64,000 nucleotides of DNA from Neoceratodus forsteri (GCA_016271365.2 CM028129.1:847858501-847922500); one strand, 5' to 3'. Counted from the first letter of the stretch, positions 44,429-58,067 are shown. Numbers and translations are program-made. Notes: a model not told the origin generated them from the letters alone.

Positions 44429-44884
44429 GTGGCTATGAAATATAATTCTAAAACTATTAAACTTCTGGGACAAAGTTTACATCCAGAAGAAAGCTTGGGA
44501 GAAGGAGGAACTGTATTGGAACTCTTGACGGTTTTATATTTTTAGTGATTATACCCCCCCCCATGCCAGCAACTCTGTGGGGAATATCGGGGCATCTTCT
44601 CTAAACTTATGGCAACTGGCATTCATTACCACCTCCTTTTTTTGAGCTAAATTATTGATTACCACTGAGAGTGGCACAAAGCAGTCTGAGTCAGCGAAGG
44701 AGGCGTGGGCAGGTTTACCTGCAATTTTCCACAATCTTTTCCCTTAGCAGAAAGTTTCCTAATCTGAGCCTGCCAGTTTTGGAATTTCTTTCCAATGATT
44801 TTCTGTGTGTCTGGACTATACCTGCTTCCTTTAAATTCACTGTGTTGTGTGGTCATTGATCTCTTTGAGAAAGACTGAAGAGTT

Positions 44885-45870
44885 TTGAACTTCATTTCTT
44901 TTTTTGTATATTGGAGTTCAGTTTTTGGCATTGATACTTGTTGGTATCATTTGGTTTTCTGCCAGGTTGCTCCTTTTGTCTATTACTTGGGCTGCATTTT
45001 TACATACCGGGATTGCTCTGTTACTATGGTCTCACATATTGTGAATGGATTTAGTTTTTATATCTTTTTTCATTTGCTCCCTAAAGAACCTGTTTGTTTT
45101 TTCTTCCTTTGTTTCTTGTTCTTTGATGTCTCTCTGTTATGTTGGTTCATCGTTTGTATATTATATTAGTTGTTTTTAATGTTTTATTTTGGTTTTGTTT
45201 ATTTTTGTTGATACTGAGTATTTATGGTTTATTTCTAAGGTTGGTAGATTGTTTGTTTTGAGTAGTTTTGTTTACATTTTTTATCAATATATTTGGATAT
45301 ATTTATGCTTAAAGTTGTTCTCGCTAATTGAGAGGGCCATGGATGTAAAGTAATTAAGGGTGCCATAGGTATGTTCAAATTGTTTTGGTCCTACTCTTCG
45401 TGTGTATTTTTTTCCTTCTTTTTCATGGTAGTTTTTGGTGATATAGAACGAGACTTTTCTGGATTTTTCTCTTTTTTAAGATCTCTTTTTATCTATATAT
45501 GTGGTATTGTGTCATACACACAAGCAATCTCTGGCCTCCTCTATTCCCTTGGTGGTTTTTGGTATTTCTTGGGTGGTTTTATGTTTTATATGGGATTTCA
45601 TTGCTGGTCTTGGAGCATAGGGACTTGGGGTGGTTGTGCATGCTGGTGTTATGCATTTTGCACCCGACCGTGTTTTTGGGGGGAGGGATTTGGTCATGGG
45701 CTTGGTGGTGAGGTGGGTGGGTTCAGGGTGGTCCATTCTTTGTTGTTCTTGTTATACTTGTTTGTTGTATTTTTTTTTTTTTGGTGGGGGGTGGTTTATT
45801 ACTCCAGAGTGAGAACCTTTTTCTTCTGTTTCATTTTACTCTGTATTCCTGGGGGGTATTGCTTGCCTTA
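44885..45870 (+). other. T-rich inter-ORF region of the L1
   Basis: Strongly T-rich on the + strand, giving hydrophobic Phe/Trp/Gly-rich open frames (44885-45169, 45371-45871) from composition alone. No L1 family I know has a gene here; possibly an insertion of unknown origin. Confidence 0.4.
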
Positions 45871-45959
45871 ATGGTGTTATCTCAGTTTAAACTGTCTCAA
45901 GTATAACAGTTTTGTTCATAGAATGTTATAGGTGCTCAGTCCTAAGTTAAGCATTCTAA

Positions 45960-48900
45960 GTTTTTGCTCCTCTTTAATAGACTGCAATCTGATATAGTTA
46001 CATTACAAGAAATCCATGTAACTACTTCCCAACTCCCATTGCTTAGTAGACTTTGTGTAGGGCAGGTTTTGGGGCAGGGAAGGATATTTGTAAGCAAGGT
46101 GTGGCTATTTTGATGGCATACTGGATCCCCTTTCATCTTCTGCAGGAAGTGTCAGATCTGGGTGACCCTTCCAATTATTTTGCTGGGAGATTGGAATATT
46201 GCTTTTGGTAATTATTTGGATCAGTCAGAGGGGATATGGAAAGGTCTGACACTGGCACAATGAGCGTTAAGGGATCTGATGGATTCTATTGGGCTTGTGG
46301 GTCGCTGGAGGGTCTTGAATCCTCTGCAGTGTGAGTATTCTTTTCATTCACTATCCCACGACTCATTCTCTTGAATTGACTTTTTTCTGCTGGGACTTGA
46401 GCATCTTCATGGAACTCAGTTATGTCATTATGGTGCTACGGTCTTGTCAGATCATCACCCTGTTATTTTACAGTTAGTCTTCTCACTGAGTTGTGATTTG
46501 GGTACGTATTGGTGTCTAAATATTCAGTTTTTGAAATCCCCAGAAACTTTGGATAGTATCACAATGTTTATCACATATTTTGGGGAGATTAACTCCCACT
46601 CTATCCCATGTTTGGACCTTCTTTGGGGGGCTCTTAAGTGAAGGCTATGGGGGGAATTAATCCACCTTGCCTCTAGACATAAAAATCAAAGGGCACATGA
46701 GGCGACTATTTTACTCGATCAGATTCGGGAATTGGAGCATCAACTCTCTCCGCCATCCCATCCGATGTTTGGGAACAATTAGAGTCCCTGAGGGCTAGCT
46801 ATGATGAGTTCCTGCGAGAGCAGACAGAACATCTTATTGAAAGATCTAGAATTAAATATTTTGATCACGGCGAGAAGGCAGGGAAGTTGTTTGATCTGCA
46901 TTTATGTACTCAGGCAGCTCATAGAATTGTTCCATACATTCGCCTGGAGTCTGGTCAGTTGGCTATTTCTCCTCAGGATATGGTTGCCCAATTTCATGCT
47001 TTTTATCAATCTCTATATACCCCAGACCCAGTAGCTCCTCAAAGATTGCAAACTGATGATTTTTTTTAGGATATTGATTTTCCCCAACTTCTTGAACCTC
47101 AGACTGCATATTTAAAATCCCCTCTGCCTTTACAGGAAGTTTTAGATTCTATTGATTCTTTATTCTTGGATAAGACCCTAGGGCCTGATGGATTCACCCC
47201 ATTATTTAATAGGAAATTAAAAAATCTGTTAGCTCTCATGTTATTGAATACCTTTAATTATATATATTCTCACTGTACTTCAGACCCTTCTCTGACAGAA
47301 GCCCTTACAGTGGTACTTTTAAAGCCAGGTAAAGACCCTGTGAAAGTTGGTAGTTATCGGCCTATTTCATTAATTAACTTAGATTATAAGATTTTTTTCT
47401 GAGATTTTGGCTTCTCATTTAAATAAGGTGTGGGGTTCCCTGATTAGCAGGGAGCAAGTTGGTTTTGTTCCTGGGTGACTTTCTTTAGATCATCTCTAGA
47501 AGTTGGCTCATCTTTTCTCCTTATCCAAGGAATCCTCTGCTCCAGCGCTTATGGCTTTCCTGGATGTGGAAAACACTTTTGATTGTGTTTTTTGGAACTA
47601 TCATTTTATGGTTTTGCCCAAGTAAGTTCACTATCCCTTTGGAATTCATTAAGTGGGTCTAGGTGCTTTATACTAACCCTTCAGCTTGTGTGTTGTGTAA
47701 TGGGGTTAATTCAGAGACAATTATTCTCAGGTGGTGTACCAGATAGGGATGCCGCCTTTCTCCCCTGTTGTTTAACCTATTTTTAGAGCACTTCATTTGG
47801 AAGATTAATATTTCCCCTCTGATTCAGGGTATTCAGTTGGGTCACATCAATATAAGTTGTCCATTTATGTGGACAATATTGCTTTACATTTAATACATTC
47901 CTCTACATCCCTATCTGCAACCTTGTGTGTTATTAAGCAAGTTGTGGTCCTCTCTAACCATAAGTTGAATTTGGACAAGACTGGAGTTATGTCCCTTAAT
48001 GTGTGGGCATCCTGGGCTGATGTAGCTCATCTTGGGCTGGTATGGGTAGCAGATAAATTTAAATATTTGGACATTTATTTAAGTATGTTCCCTAGGAAAA
48101 TGAAATATTACAATTTGGATATGTTGCTTGACTAAGTTAAACATGACTTGGATCATTGGGCCCATCTCCCTCTTCCTCTATGGGGGTGGATCAATGTTGT
48201 TAAAATGAACATCCTTCCCCAGGTTCTCTACCCCCTCACCATGCTTCATCAGGTTATCCTTTAGACATGGTTCATTAGGTGCAGAGAGTCCTAACATGTT
48301 TATTTGGCAAGGAAAGCCACTTAGAAGGGGATTTACTAAACGTACTGCTCCCAGGGAAGCAGATGGTGATACATAGTAGCTGGTATTTTCAGTGGTATCA
48401 GGACCCCTTTAAGGACTCTAGTTTTTCATATATACTCCAGTGGTTAGAAATTGAATTTTTTCAGTGTAGCCAACTGAAACTTAATATTACCACCCTTTTA
48501 CATATTCCTTCTAATAGTCTTCCCTGTGACCTTCATGCTACACCAATTAGCTACCTTGGCATGGATCTACAAACAACTTTGTTTGTTGCTTCGTCTTGAC
48601 CCCATTAAAGATATTTCTTAGCCTATATTGGGTAATTCAAACTTTAAGGTCAGGTCCTCACTCCAGTTTTCTGGCCAAATCCTGAGACTAAATTGGTTGA
48701 GTAGTTTCCATGTAATGGGGCTCATTTGCAATTTTCAGATTTTCAACATAAATATCAAGCTCCCACTAAAGACTGTTTTAAATCTTTACAACTTTCTCAT
48801 TCTTTATATTCTCATTTTGGGTCTGGGTCATGGTTTAGTGTTTATCATCAGAAATTACTTGCTTTCAGCCCAGAGCATGCTGTCCTCATGCTGTTTCCTT

Positions 48901-49320
48901 TTTTACTCTCAGCTTTATGACTTACTTCCTACTAAAGAGGTGGGAACTATTATTGGGACCGGGCTGTTCTCACTTCTGTTGGAATCTATGACTGGTCTCA
49001 TATTTGGGTGTGTGTGTATATTAGTTTCCTAAGTGGAACTGGTATCATTATATGCAGTTTCAGTTGTTACATAATCTTTATTATACCAATTGTTAAATTA
49101 TTTAAAGTGGGTAAGGCACCTTCTGATCTTTGTACACACTGTTACAAAGATACTGGTCCTTTGTCACATGTTATGTGGAATTGTGAGAAGGAAACACCTT
49201 TTTGGGACTCCATATGTCGACATTTCAACCCTCTGTTGGGGTTAGAACATGCATTTTCTCTGGATATCTGCCTTTTGGGTATGTACAGAGATAATTTGAT
49301 GGGTCAGCAGTGAAACCATA
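45960..49320 (+). pseudogene. L1 ORF2: endonuclease and reverse transcriptase
   Basis: Endonuclease pieces: DIVTLQEIH (catalytic Glu, about 45993), ILLGDWNIAF (about 46177) and VLSDHHPVIL (46441-46470, SDH intact). RT: LGPDGFTPLF (about 47180), GSYRPISLINLDYKI (about 47350), then decayed palm and the catalytic box YVDN at 47866-47877, where the second Asp (GAC/GAT) is Asn (AAT). The C-terminus has the C-x-x-C...H...C zinc-like motif CTHCYKDTGPLSHVMWNC at about 49135. More than six frame changes. Inactive both by frame and by catalytic residue. Confidence 0.8.
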
Positions 49321-49901
49321 TGGCTTTGATATCTGCCTGTGCTAAGAAAGTTATGTAAAATAACACACACACACACTGGTGTGACCAGCCCATTTCAACT
49401 CACTTGGAATGGTATGAGGACATTTTGTTTGCTTTACAGGTAGAGAAAATAATTTTCAGCCTGGCAGACCATTTAGCTGTATTCAAGGAAATTTGGAAAC
49501 TATTATATATCCTACTTTTATACATGCCTGACAAGGCAATTTTGTTTTCTCTCCCTTTTTTTTATGGATTTATGAGCTAGGTGTACCACATGGGGTCTGT
49601 TGTCTAGTTTGTTCCAGTCTGGTACTTGTATACTGTATATCTTCTTTATTTGAAATTTTTTTTAGATTTTTTAATTAGGCTTCCTGGATGAATAGCTATC
49701 TCACCCGGGAGTTGTTGGGGTAGGGTGGTGGGGGGTAATTTTAGTAGGAAAGGGGATTGGTTGGTTGTTTACTGATTATATTCTTTTTTGGCATTGCTGT
49801 ATTTTGCTTGCTGCCTTTTGTTAATGGTTGTATTGTTTGTTTGGTCTTGTTGTATTTTTCCTTGTAAAAATTTGAATAAAGTGTACCCAATCAAAAAAAA
49901 A

Positions 49902-49917
49902 AGAAATGATAGAACAT
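49902..49917. repeat. L1 target site duplication, right
   Basis: Follows the A tail directly; matches 43677-43692 at 14 of 16 positions. Confidence 0.65.
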
Positions 49918-51884
49918 TTCTTACTAGATATTTTCAGGAAGGTGAAAAAAAAAAACCCTGAATGGGGATAAACTGTAAGCTTCCAGGAAAAAAAAAAACA
50001 TTTATTGTATATAGTAATGTTAGACTTCATAGGGATGGACCAGAGATAATTTCATGGAAAAACAGGAAAGAAAAATAGTCAAGCCATGGGAAAACAGCCT
50101 GACTAAGTAAATTAATACTAGTATCTAATTGGATGTCTATGATATTTTGTGATATACAGTGCCGTCCACCCAAATTAAGTGCAGTATCACAGTTTTTGCA
50201 GGAAAATGTCACAGGATACCACAAGAACTCAGTGTAATCCAATGGTACTTACTCCAAATTGTCTCCCAGTAAACTGTGAAATTTCACACAGAACACTTGA
50301 TCCTGGTGCATAGTACTGTATCTAGCTATATAGTGCATCTTATCATTGGCTACCACTTTGAAGTGAAAGTTACAAATGATCTGCTATTTCTTATGTACAT
50401 AAATAACATCTACTCTTTATTGCTTGAATAAATGTTCAAGTAAACTTTTTCATTGTTTATGGTATAGCACAGTTTTCATTCTCAACCCAATGACACACTA
50501 CAGGGAAATATGCTTTAAAACAGGTTGAATTCACTGTAATTTTATTTTTTCCATTATATTTATGGGACACTGGTATTGAGATATTTTCATGAGTATGCTG
50601 TTAGTGTTTTTTTTAATGAAAATGTTAAGTTGCTTACAGGTACATGCAAATTATATAAGTATGAAATTGAACCAAAAGTAAATTAAAGTACCGACAGTAC
50701 TGAGTGGTGCCAAAGTATGGGACTGTCATTTTTGTACAGTAAAAGGCAGACATACTGTACATGCTAACTGATGTATAGATAAATGCAGGTGATACACAAC
50801 ACAGACACATACATGCACATGAGTACACACATATGCAACAAAAAATAAACAAGCTAACACACACAATACACAGACACAAAACTTTTTACCTGATCAGTTC
50901 CTGCACTAGGGCATCTGCAGTTGGCATGATCATTTCTCTGTTTGAAGTAATGTTTCCCAAGTTATAGTACATTCAAACCTGAAAGTCTTAGTTGGAACTT
51001 TTCATGTTATCAACAATATAGAACTTCAAACGTTGCTCAAACTCTATCACTAATATCAGCAAGGGCATCTAATAATTTCTCTTATACTACAGACATGTTT
51101 GTGAGAATGAAAACAATGTCCCACAGTGGGATCTTACCCAGGCCCCATGCCCACTACTGCCTCGTAGTCCATTGCTCCCTAATATGTTCAACCCACAGGC
51201 CTCCATCTTGCCCCTTTTTATATTCTTTTTGATGGCATGTCACTATAGGACTTCAGACCATACACTGATGATTAATTGCATCTTCCCTGGGGTATATTTA
51301 ATCCATATTTCACCTTATTCTGAATGTACTGTGACTCTGCCTTCTCCATTTTTCAATGACCATCAATAAGCTTATATGGATTATAATTACTTCTTTAATA
51401 AACAGCAGATCTAAGCTATGCTACTGGTGTTACATAAGAAAAACCTAGCTAACCTAAGAGTGCATGTAAGAACATATAGTAGAGATGGTCTAAGATGCAA
51501 GAAGGATCCTTCATGTTATGTACCCTGAGAGACAAAAGAGAAGTTAAATCTAATGTGCCATTTGATCAGCAGCCCACGTCACTCCATTTAGAGTGGGATG
51601 ACATGACAGCTTTCCTAGGAACATGTGAACAACTTATCAGCAGTGTTCTAGACTAGCTGCAGGTGATAGATCCACTTCTTAGGAAGACCCCTTATGAGTA
51701 TTGAGTACTGGGTCAAAATAGCGCACCATGAAGAGTGATACAGGAACTGTGATGTGTGATGTGCAAAAGGATTTAGAGCTACAGGGGTAGAATAGCAGTA
51801 GGGAATTACCACTACCTCTGTTGCTCTACACATCACCTGGAAGGGATCAACTAGCCATATGCTGGGGTGCCTGGCTGAGCTGCT
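49918..51884. other. Unassigned A/T-rich region
   Basis: No gene or clear repeat. Two A-runs at 49945-49954 and 49990-49997 and a Ca/Ta-rich patch at 50780-50880 are simple sequence. The stretch at 50157-50185 looks slightly like a mariner-type end, but no partner was found. Confidence 0.4.
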
Positions 51885-51960
51885 CCTGTGGTGGAGTGGC
51901 TAGACCACTAGCATACAGTGAAGCAGGAGACCTGGGACCATGGTTTGGGTCTGGCTAGGT
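51885..51960 (+). mobile_element. tRNA-SINE head fragment
   Basis: TGGTGGAGTGGCTAGACCACTAGCA gives an A box and D-arm-like stem; GGTTTGGGTCT (51942-51952) resembles a B box. It lies just before the poly(T) end of the neighbouring L1. No body was recognised. Confidence 0.4.
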
Positions 51961-52252
51961 CTCCTCCTGCTGAAACTTTTTTTTTCAATTCAACTTTTTT
52001 ATTGGATTTAAATTATAAACATAGTAGTATTCAATACAGGTATAATACATAGATGCAACCATCCACTTAGCATATATTGTGGAAAGCCGATGAAAAAGAG
52101 AAAGAAAACTCCTCCCCCATCCCATTCTCCCTCCTTCCCTCCTGAATCCCCCCCATGGAGTGTGCCAATACATATAGTACAATACTTGAAAGAAATATTT
52201 GGTACATAGAAACATCCTGAGAAGGACCTGGAAAAATTAAATGTTAATAACC

Positions 52253-55200
52253 TCAGTGCAGATATAAGGCATACAATTTGCCCAATTTTTTATCAAATGA
52301 TGCCAGATTATTATGGGAGCCAGCAATCAAGCACTCTATCCTGAAGTAGGCTGAGAGGTCATTTAACCATTCATTATAGGAGATAGGTAATTGATACAAC
52401 CAGTGTTTAAGCACTAGTTTCTTTACCACCTTGGAAATTAGTGCCATGTGATATTTCCTTTCTTTAATCTGGATAGTGGTGTAAATCCCTAGGATACAGA
52501 TCTCCCCAGTGAAGAGGTCCCCTAGACCAAGTATTGGGTCCAATTTGGATTGAATTGACAGCCACAAGGAGGCAGTTTTAGCACAGTCTCAGAATATATG
52601 TAGTAAATTTCCTTCACCTTTACCACATCTGGAGCAATTAGAGTTGGGCAGGTGGACAATTTTGCCTAATTTTACTGGTGTGTGTATTATGTCATGTAGT
52701 ATATGGTACTGGGTAAGTCGCAGTTTATCTTGGGAGATGTATGTATATAAATCTTGCCAGACTTTTGACCATTTAATGACTGTTCCTGGAAGGAGAGAAG
52801 ACCAGATTTTGGAACCGGGTACAGGATCAGCGTGTCCAATGGAAAGGATATGTTGTATAAGAGGGACAAGCACTGTGGCTTGGAAGATAGATCATGGAAG
52901 CCATCCAATATAGGTTGAAGCTTAGATTCTAGGGAAACAGTACCAAATACTTGTGCTATTAGGTATCTCAACTGGAAGATCTTAAAATTATGAAAAGCAT
53001 TTAGGCCAAATTTATGTTGGATTTTGGAAAAGGAGAGAAGAGACGAGGAGGAGTAGAGATCTGTTACTTTAGCATTTTGTAGAGAAGATAACCAAGTGCG
53101 TGTGAGGAGAGTGCCGACTACCTTAATGTAGGGGTTGAAGATGGGAGGTTGTGCGAAGTCTTGATGAGGTGAAAATTTGTAAGAGTAGCAAAACTGAGAA
53201 AAAACTTTCAGGGAGGCCCCGATTACTGAGTCACCGATTGGGTCCAGAAACTTCTTCAGGAGAAGATAGTAAATGGCAGGGGAAAGCAAGTGGTGTTGTT
53301 GTAAGATCTGGGTTTCTATTTGCAGCCAAATAGGAGAGGCTTCATCTATGGGATCCGCAAGCCATTTCCCGATCCTAGAGAAGTGGCTCGCCCAATAATA
53401 AAGAAGAAAATTAGGGAGGCAGAGACCCCCTGATGCTTTGGGAAGACTCAGTTTAATAAAGGATTTTGTAGGTTGTTTATGTAGCCATATAAAGCCAGAG
53501 ATGAGAGATTGTACCTTCTGGAAGAAAGATAGTGGGAGCCACATGTTCAGCATATGTAATGAATAATAAAGTCTAGGCAGGACATTCATTTTAATTATGT
53601 TTATGCGTCCCCAAAGAGATAATGGAAGAGATTCCCATCTTTGAAGATCAAGTTGAAGGATTGTCACTAGGTCATTGAGATTGAGTTTCTTGGTCTGAAG
53701 AGGATCCGTGGTTAGGTGAATGCCCAGATACTTAAGTGAATGAGTAGTCAATTTTAGGTCAAAACCATTGAAGTCAGCTTTGTGAGTGAAATGATTTAGG
53801 GGAAAGATTTCTGATTTGTTCAGATTAAGTTTATAATTTGATAGTGAGCTAAATTGGGATATTACCTCCACTACTTGTCTCAGGGATTTAGCAGGCTTCT
53901 CTAAATGGAGGAGGATATCATCCACATAAGCAGAGAGGATGAGGCTGTGATTGAGTATTGGAATTCCCTGTATTTGGGAAGACTGTTTGATATGACAAAT
54001 CAAGGGTTCTAAATAAAGATTAAATAGGAAAGGTGAAAGGGGGCAAGCCTGTCTTGTACCTGAGTAAAGGGGAAATCGAGAAGAAAATACCCCATTGCAA
54101 TAGATCTTTGCTGGAGGGGAGGAATATATGCCCTGAATCCACTGGATGAAGAGGGGAGAGAAGCCCATCTTACTTAAAGTCAGCCAGAGGAAGTCCCAGT
54201 CCACACTGTCAAAGGCCTTCTCGGCATGCAATGAGATTAGGGCCATCGGGGTTTGAGATAATCTTGCTTCACTGAAAATATGGGAAAGCTTTTGAAGGTG
54301 ATCCGCGGAGGATCTACCAGGAACAAATCCCATCTGTTCTGGACTTAGAAGATGAGACCATACTTTTTGAATGCGCAAAGCTAGGATTTTAGTTAAGATC
54401 TTGATATCACAATTTAAGAGGGAGATTGGATGATAACTCTCCAGGAGCAGGTGGGACTTGTTGGGTTTTAATAGAAGAGATATGGTCACTTCTAATAAAG
54501 TAGGATCCAAAAGTTTAGCTGACAGCATATATTGGTATGGTTTGAGCAGATTTGGAGCAAGCTCCTTTGCAAAGGATTTGTAAAAATTAGTGGGGAAGCC
54601 GTCTGGGCCTGGAGCTTAATCAAGGGTTAAGTCTTTAATTGTTTCTATCACTTCTTCAAGGGTGATAGGTGAGATCAAGGAAAGTTGGAGGTGTTCGGGT
54701 AAGGAGGAGAGAGTTAAGGAATCCAGATAAGAGTCTGTCTTTTGGGTAGGAGTGGGTGTGGATATTTCCCCATAGAGGGAACGATAAAAGTTCTCAAATA
54801 TTAGGGCAATGTCTCTGGGATTGGTTTTAATAGTCCCATCCGGAGCCTGAAGGGAAGGTATAAGTCTTGAGCTTTCCAATTTGCGGAGTCTAAGAACTAG
54901 GAGTTTTTCCACTTTTTCTCCCTGATCTATGTAAGTGGATTTAGTTTTTAAGAGTGCATACTCTGCTTTTTCTCTTAATAGGTCTGCATATTTATTCCTG
55001 AGATCTAAGAGCTCGGTTGTGGAGTCGGGGTTTGTTGAGGATGAGAAAAAAAGCTTGGCCACTCTTTTTTGAGTTAATAAGGATAAGGTTTCCTTTTCTC
55101 TCATTTTTTTTCTTCTGGTAGCTAATTTAATAAATTCCCTATGAATATAGCATTTGAGGGTACACCATAATAATTCATCTCTTTGAATTGTACCTATATT

Positions 55201-56010
55201 AGTATCTATGAAGGTTTGAATGGAGGTTCGAATTTTAGAGATTATAGTTTTGTCTTTTAAAAGTTGAGTATTCAGCCTCCATGATCTATCTTTGGGACTG
55301 TCAGGGGAAGGAGATAGGGTCACCCATACTGGCGAATGATCAGAGATTACTATAGGCTTGATGCCTGTTTGATGTAAACTGGCTAACAAAGGGATACTGA
55401 TTAAGATATAATCCAATCTGGATCAGGATTGGTGCATATTAGAGTAAAAGGAGACCATTTGATGTAATGGGTTAAGTAAATGCCATAGATCACAAAGTCC
55501 TAGTGTATCCATCAAGCCCTGTAGGGCTCTTTGTGATGGAGTAGAGGGTCTTTAGGGTTGATGGGTCCTATCTATATCCTGTGTGTGTGTGTGGGGGGGC
55601 ATTCCAATTGCCTCCTAAAATTAAGAAGATGGGAAGAAATGTTGCAATTTTGCTGGCAAGTTCCATAAAAAATGATGGATCGCCATCTGGTGGCCCATAT
55701 GCAGAGCCTAAAACTACTGTGGTGCCCAAGAAGGTACCTTTAATGAGAATATATCTGCCATGAGGATCAGTTACTGTGGAGTCAGCCTGGAATGGGATCG
55801 TATTTTTGATGAAAATGACTACCCTTTACTTGATGAGGAAACCCCAGCGGCAAAGACTTGAGAAATCCCCAGTTTGCATATCCAAATGGCCTCTCTAGTC
55901 AACAGATACATTTCCTGTAGCAGGATTATGTCTGCATTAAGTAGGGCACAGTGTTTTAATACTTGATAGCTCTTTGTAGGTTCCCTGACTCCTCTGACAT
56001 TCCAGGTCAC
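52253..56010 (-). pseudogene. L1 ORF2: endonuclease and reverse transcriptase
   Basis: Starts with MTWNVRGVREPTKSYQVL and ADIILLQEM (catalytic Glu) at 56010-55890, then LILGGNWN (GGDxN-type, Asp to Asn change) near 55600 and VISDHSPVWVTL (SDH) at about 55345. From 54528 a 613-codon frame holds RT: ESYHPISLLNCDIKILTK, ISLHAEKAFDSVDWDFL (usually D-x-E-K-A-F-D, here H-A-E), the SGTRQACPLSP block, and YVDD at 53917-53928, all catalytic acids but the first palm Asp conserved. The C-terminal zinc motif CSRCGKGEGNLLHIF is at 52640-52590 in another frame. Stops or frame changes near 55818, 55417, 54616, 52700 and 52590. Confidence 0.85.
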
Positions 56011-57182
56011 TATTTAACATGTGTTAATAGCCATACCAAATAATAAACCACATAATTTTGTAGAGGACAAATCATTATGAAACCAGAAATAATCATAAGG
56101 CACACTTCAATCCCTGCCCTCCTCCCCCCACTTCTCTGAGCCCTTCAACAATATTAAGCTTGCAAATTGGTAATAACAGGGATGATTTAAGTGAAGGGGA
56201 AACCATTCCAAAGTACAGCAATTGAATCAATAAGTTTGCCCTATCCCCCATCCCTAATTGCCCAGGAGTTATAGTTTCCACTCTTCAAAATGATGATATT
56301 TTTGAAGTACAGGACTAATCCAACAAGAGGAAACCGTAATAAGTATAAAGCAGTAGACCCTCTGTCCCACCCTTCATAACTCCAGCAACTATAGACATTT
56401 GGCTCCCTTGAAAAAAAGAAACAGTTAAAGTTCTTGACAAACAGGTCCCAGTGAGGGAGACTATCCCATACAGCTCTTAGCCACAAATGCCATAACAATA
56501 GGAGACAGATGATTGGTATGGTCTGGTGGTACTGTACTACGCAAAAAAATTGCTGCCAAAGATACCAGGACCACCAATGTCCCCTTTGCAGGGAATGTGT
56601 AGGAGCTAAACCCCCATAAACTAGTTCATTATGCAGTTAGCCCTGAGCTTGCTCGAGTCATGGCACCCCACCCTTCTACCCCCTACATCATCATCCAGAT
56701 TATAAATCTTGTTAACACCATATTATTTTGATATGTTTAGGCACTAACATATTCAGAACAAAGTAAGCATTCTGGAGGTTCATAATGCTCCTAGACAGAT
56801 TAGAACCTACTCCTCTTAACCAAAATATAAATTTCCACCTAATACACAAGATTTAGACCCTCCTGAGAGTATCTGGAGGCCTAGCGAATCAATAACCCTT
56901 GAGTCAGGCTTCATCTCCCACATTATAATGTTACATGAGATGTTGAGATAAGATCCCGCCCCCCCTCCAATTTCAGAAACTTTGAAAAACAACTAAGGAA
57001 GAACATCCTCTTGACCAGCTACAACCGATTGCTAGAAAACAACAAAGGAATTAAAATTGGTACAGTACTTCAGTGTTGGAGTCCTGTCCTGTCGATGTTG
57101 ATGGGGTAAGAAAATTAGAAGGGGAAAGCTAAGGGTAGCCAGACCAATTTCAGTCCCAGGAGAAAAACAATCCCCCCTACCC
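56011..57182 (-). other. L1 inter-ORF / ORF2 leader sequence
   Basis: A/T-rich with no motif; assigned to the L1 because it lies between ORF2 and the inserted CR1. Longer than a usual L1 inter-ORF gap, so it may contain further unknown insertions. Confidence 0.4.
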
Positions 57183-58067
57183 TCACCCAGATTAATCAGT
57201 TCCCTGCAGAAACTTGAAGAATGGTCAAGGGTTTGGCAGTTGAAATGCAATGCAAAGAAGTGCAAGATAATGCATATGGGGCACAAAAACCCTGGCACAA
57301 TATATCAGTTGGGGGGGTGAAGATATAGCATGCACCAAGCAGGAAAGGGATCTTCGGGTTATCATCTCTGATGACCTCAAGGTAGAAACAGTGTGACAAG
57401 GCATCAGGTAAAGCAAATAGGATGCTGGGATGTATAGGCAGGGCATCACCAGCAGGAAAAGGGAGGTCATAATTCAGCTATACAAGACACTAGTGAGGCC
57501 CCACCTGAGTACAGTGTACAGTTCTGGAGACCATACCTACGTAAGGACATAGACAGGGTAGAGAAGGTTCAGAGGAGGGCAACAAAGATGGTGCATGGGT
57601 TGCATCACAAGTCCTATAGAAGACAGGTTGAAGGAACTGAACATGTACTCCTGGAGGAGAGGAGGAGAGAGGGATATGATAGAGACATACAAGTATCTTA
57701 CAGGGAGGAACAGAGTGCAGGAAAACACTATTTTAAGTGAAAAGATGTTTCAGGACTAGAGGGCATGGGATGAAGTTGGAGGGAGGACAATTCAGAGGAA
57801 ACATGAGAAAGAATTTCTTCACAGAACGGGTGGTGGACAAGTGGAACACCCTGCCAGAGGAAGTGGTGGGGCTGAAACAATCACAGATTTAAGAATGCAT
57901 GGGATAGACATAAAGGAATTCTAGAGGGCAGGGGTAAGGGGAAACAGACTTCTAGGAAAACAAACTGAACTTACAAGCTCAAATGGGCAGACTAGGTGGG
58001 CCATAGGCCCTTATCTGCCGACACTGTCTACATATCTATGTATCTATGTATCTATGTATCTATGTAG
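57183..58067 (+). mobile_element. CR1-type LINE 3' fragment, TCTATGTA-tail subtype
   Basis: Shows the CR1 ORF2 C-terminal region (LEEWSRVWQLKCNAKKCK at 57207-57262, then VQRRATKMVHGLH-like at about 57565-57605) and the 3' UTR with CCCTTATCTGCC. It ends in at least four TCTATGTA units at 58034-58066, whereas the other three copies have TTTCTATG. Many frame breaks. It separates L1 parts, so it inserted after the L1. Confidence 0.85.

Larger units (their letters stand above)
43693..49901 (+). mobile_element. L1-type LINE, full length but decayed
   Basis: Bounded by a 16-bp imperfect target duplication and ending with AATAAA (49875-49880) and an A tail (49893-49901). The order is 5' UTR, ORF1 (from 43958), an unusual T-rich inter-ORF stretch (44885-45880), ORF2 (about 45960-49320) and 3' UTR. 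Length is 6.2 kb, normal for L1. Two differences in the duplication and many stops suggest an old insertion. Confidence 0.75.

Noticed and set aside
45371..45871. 166-codon hydrophobic, Phe/Trp-rich product that looks like a membrane protein
   Set aside because: Caused by T/G-rich composition; no start context, family motif or conservation evidence, and it lies within an L1.
50157..50290. Mariner/Tc1-like terminal sequence
   Set aside because: Only a loose match at one end; no inverse partner and no TA duplication.
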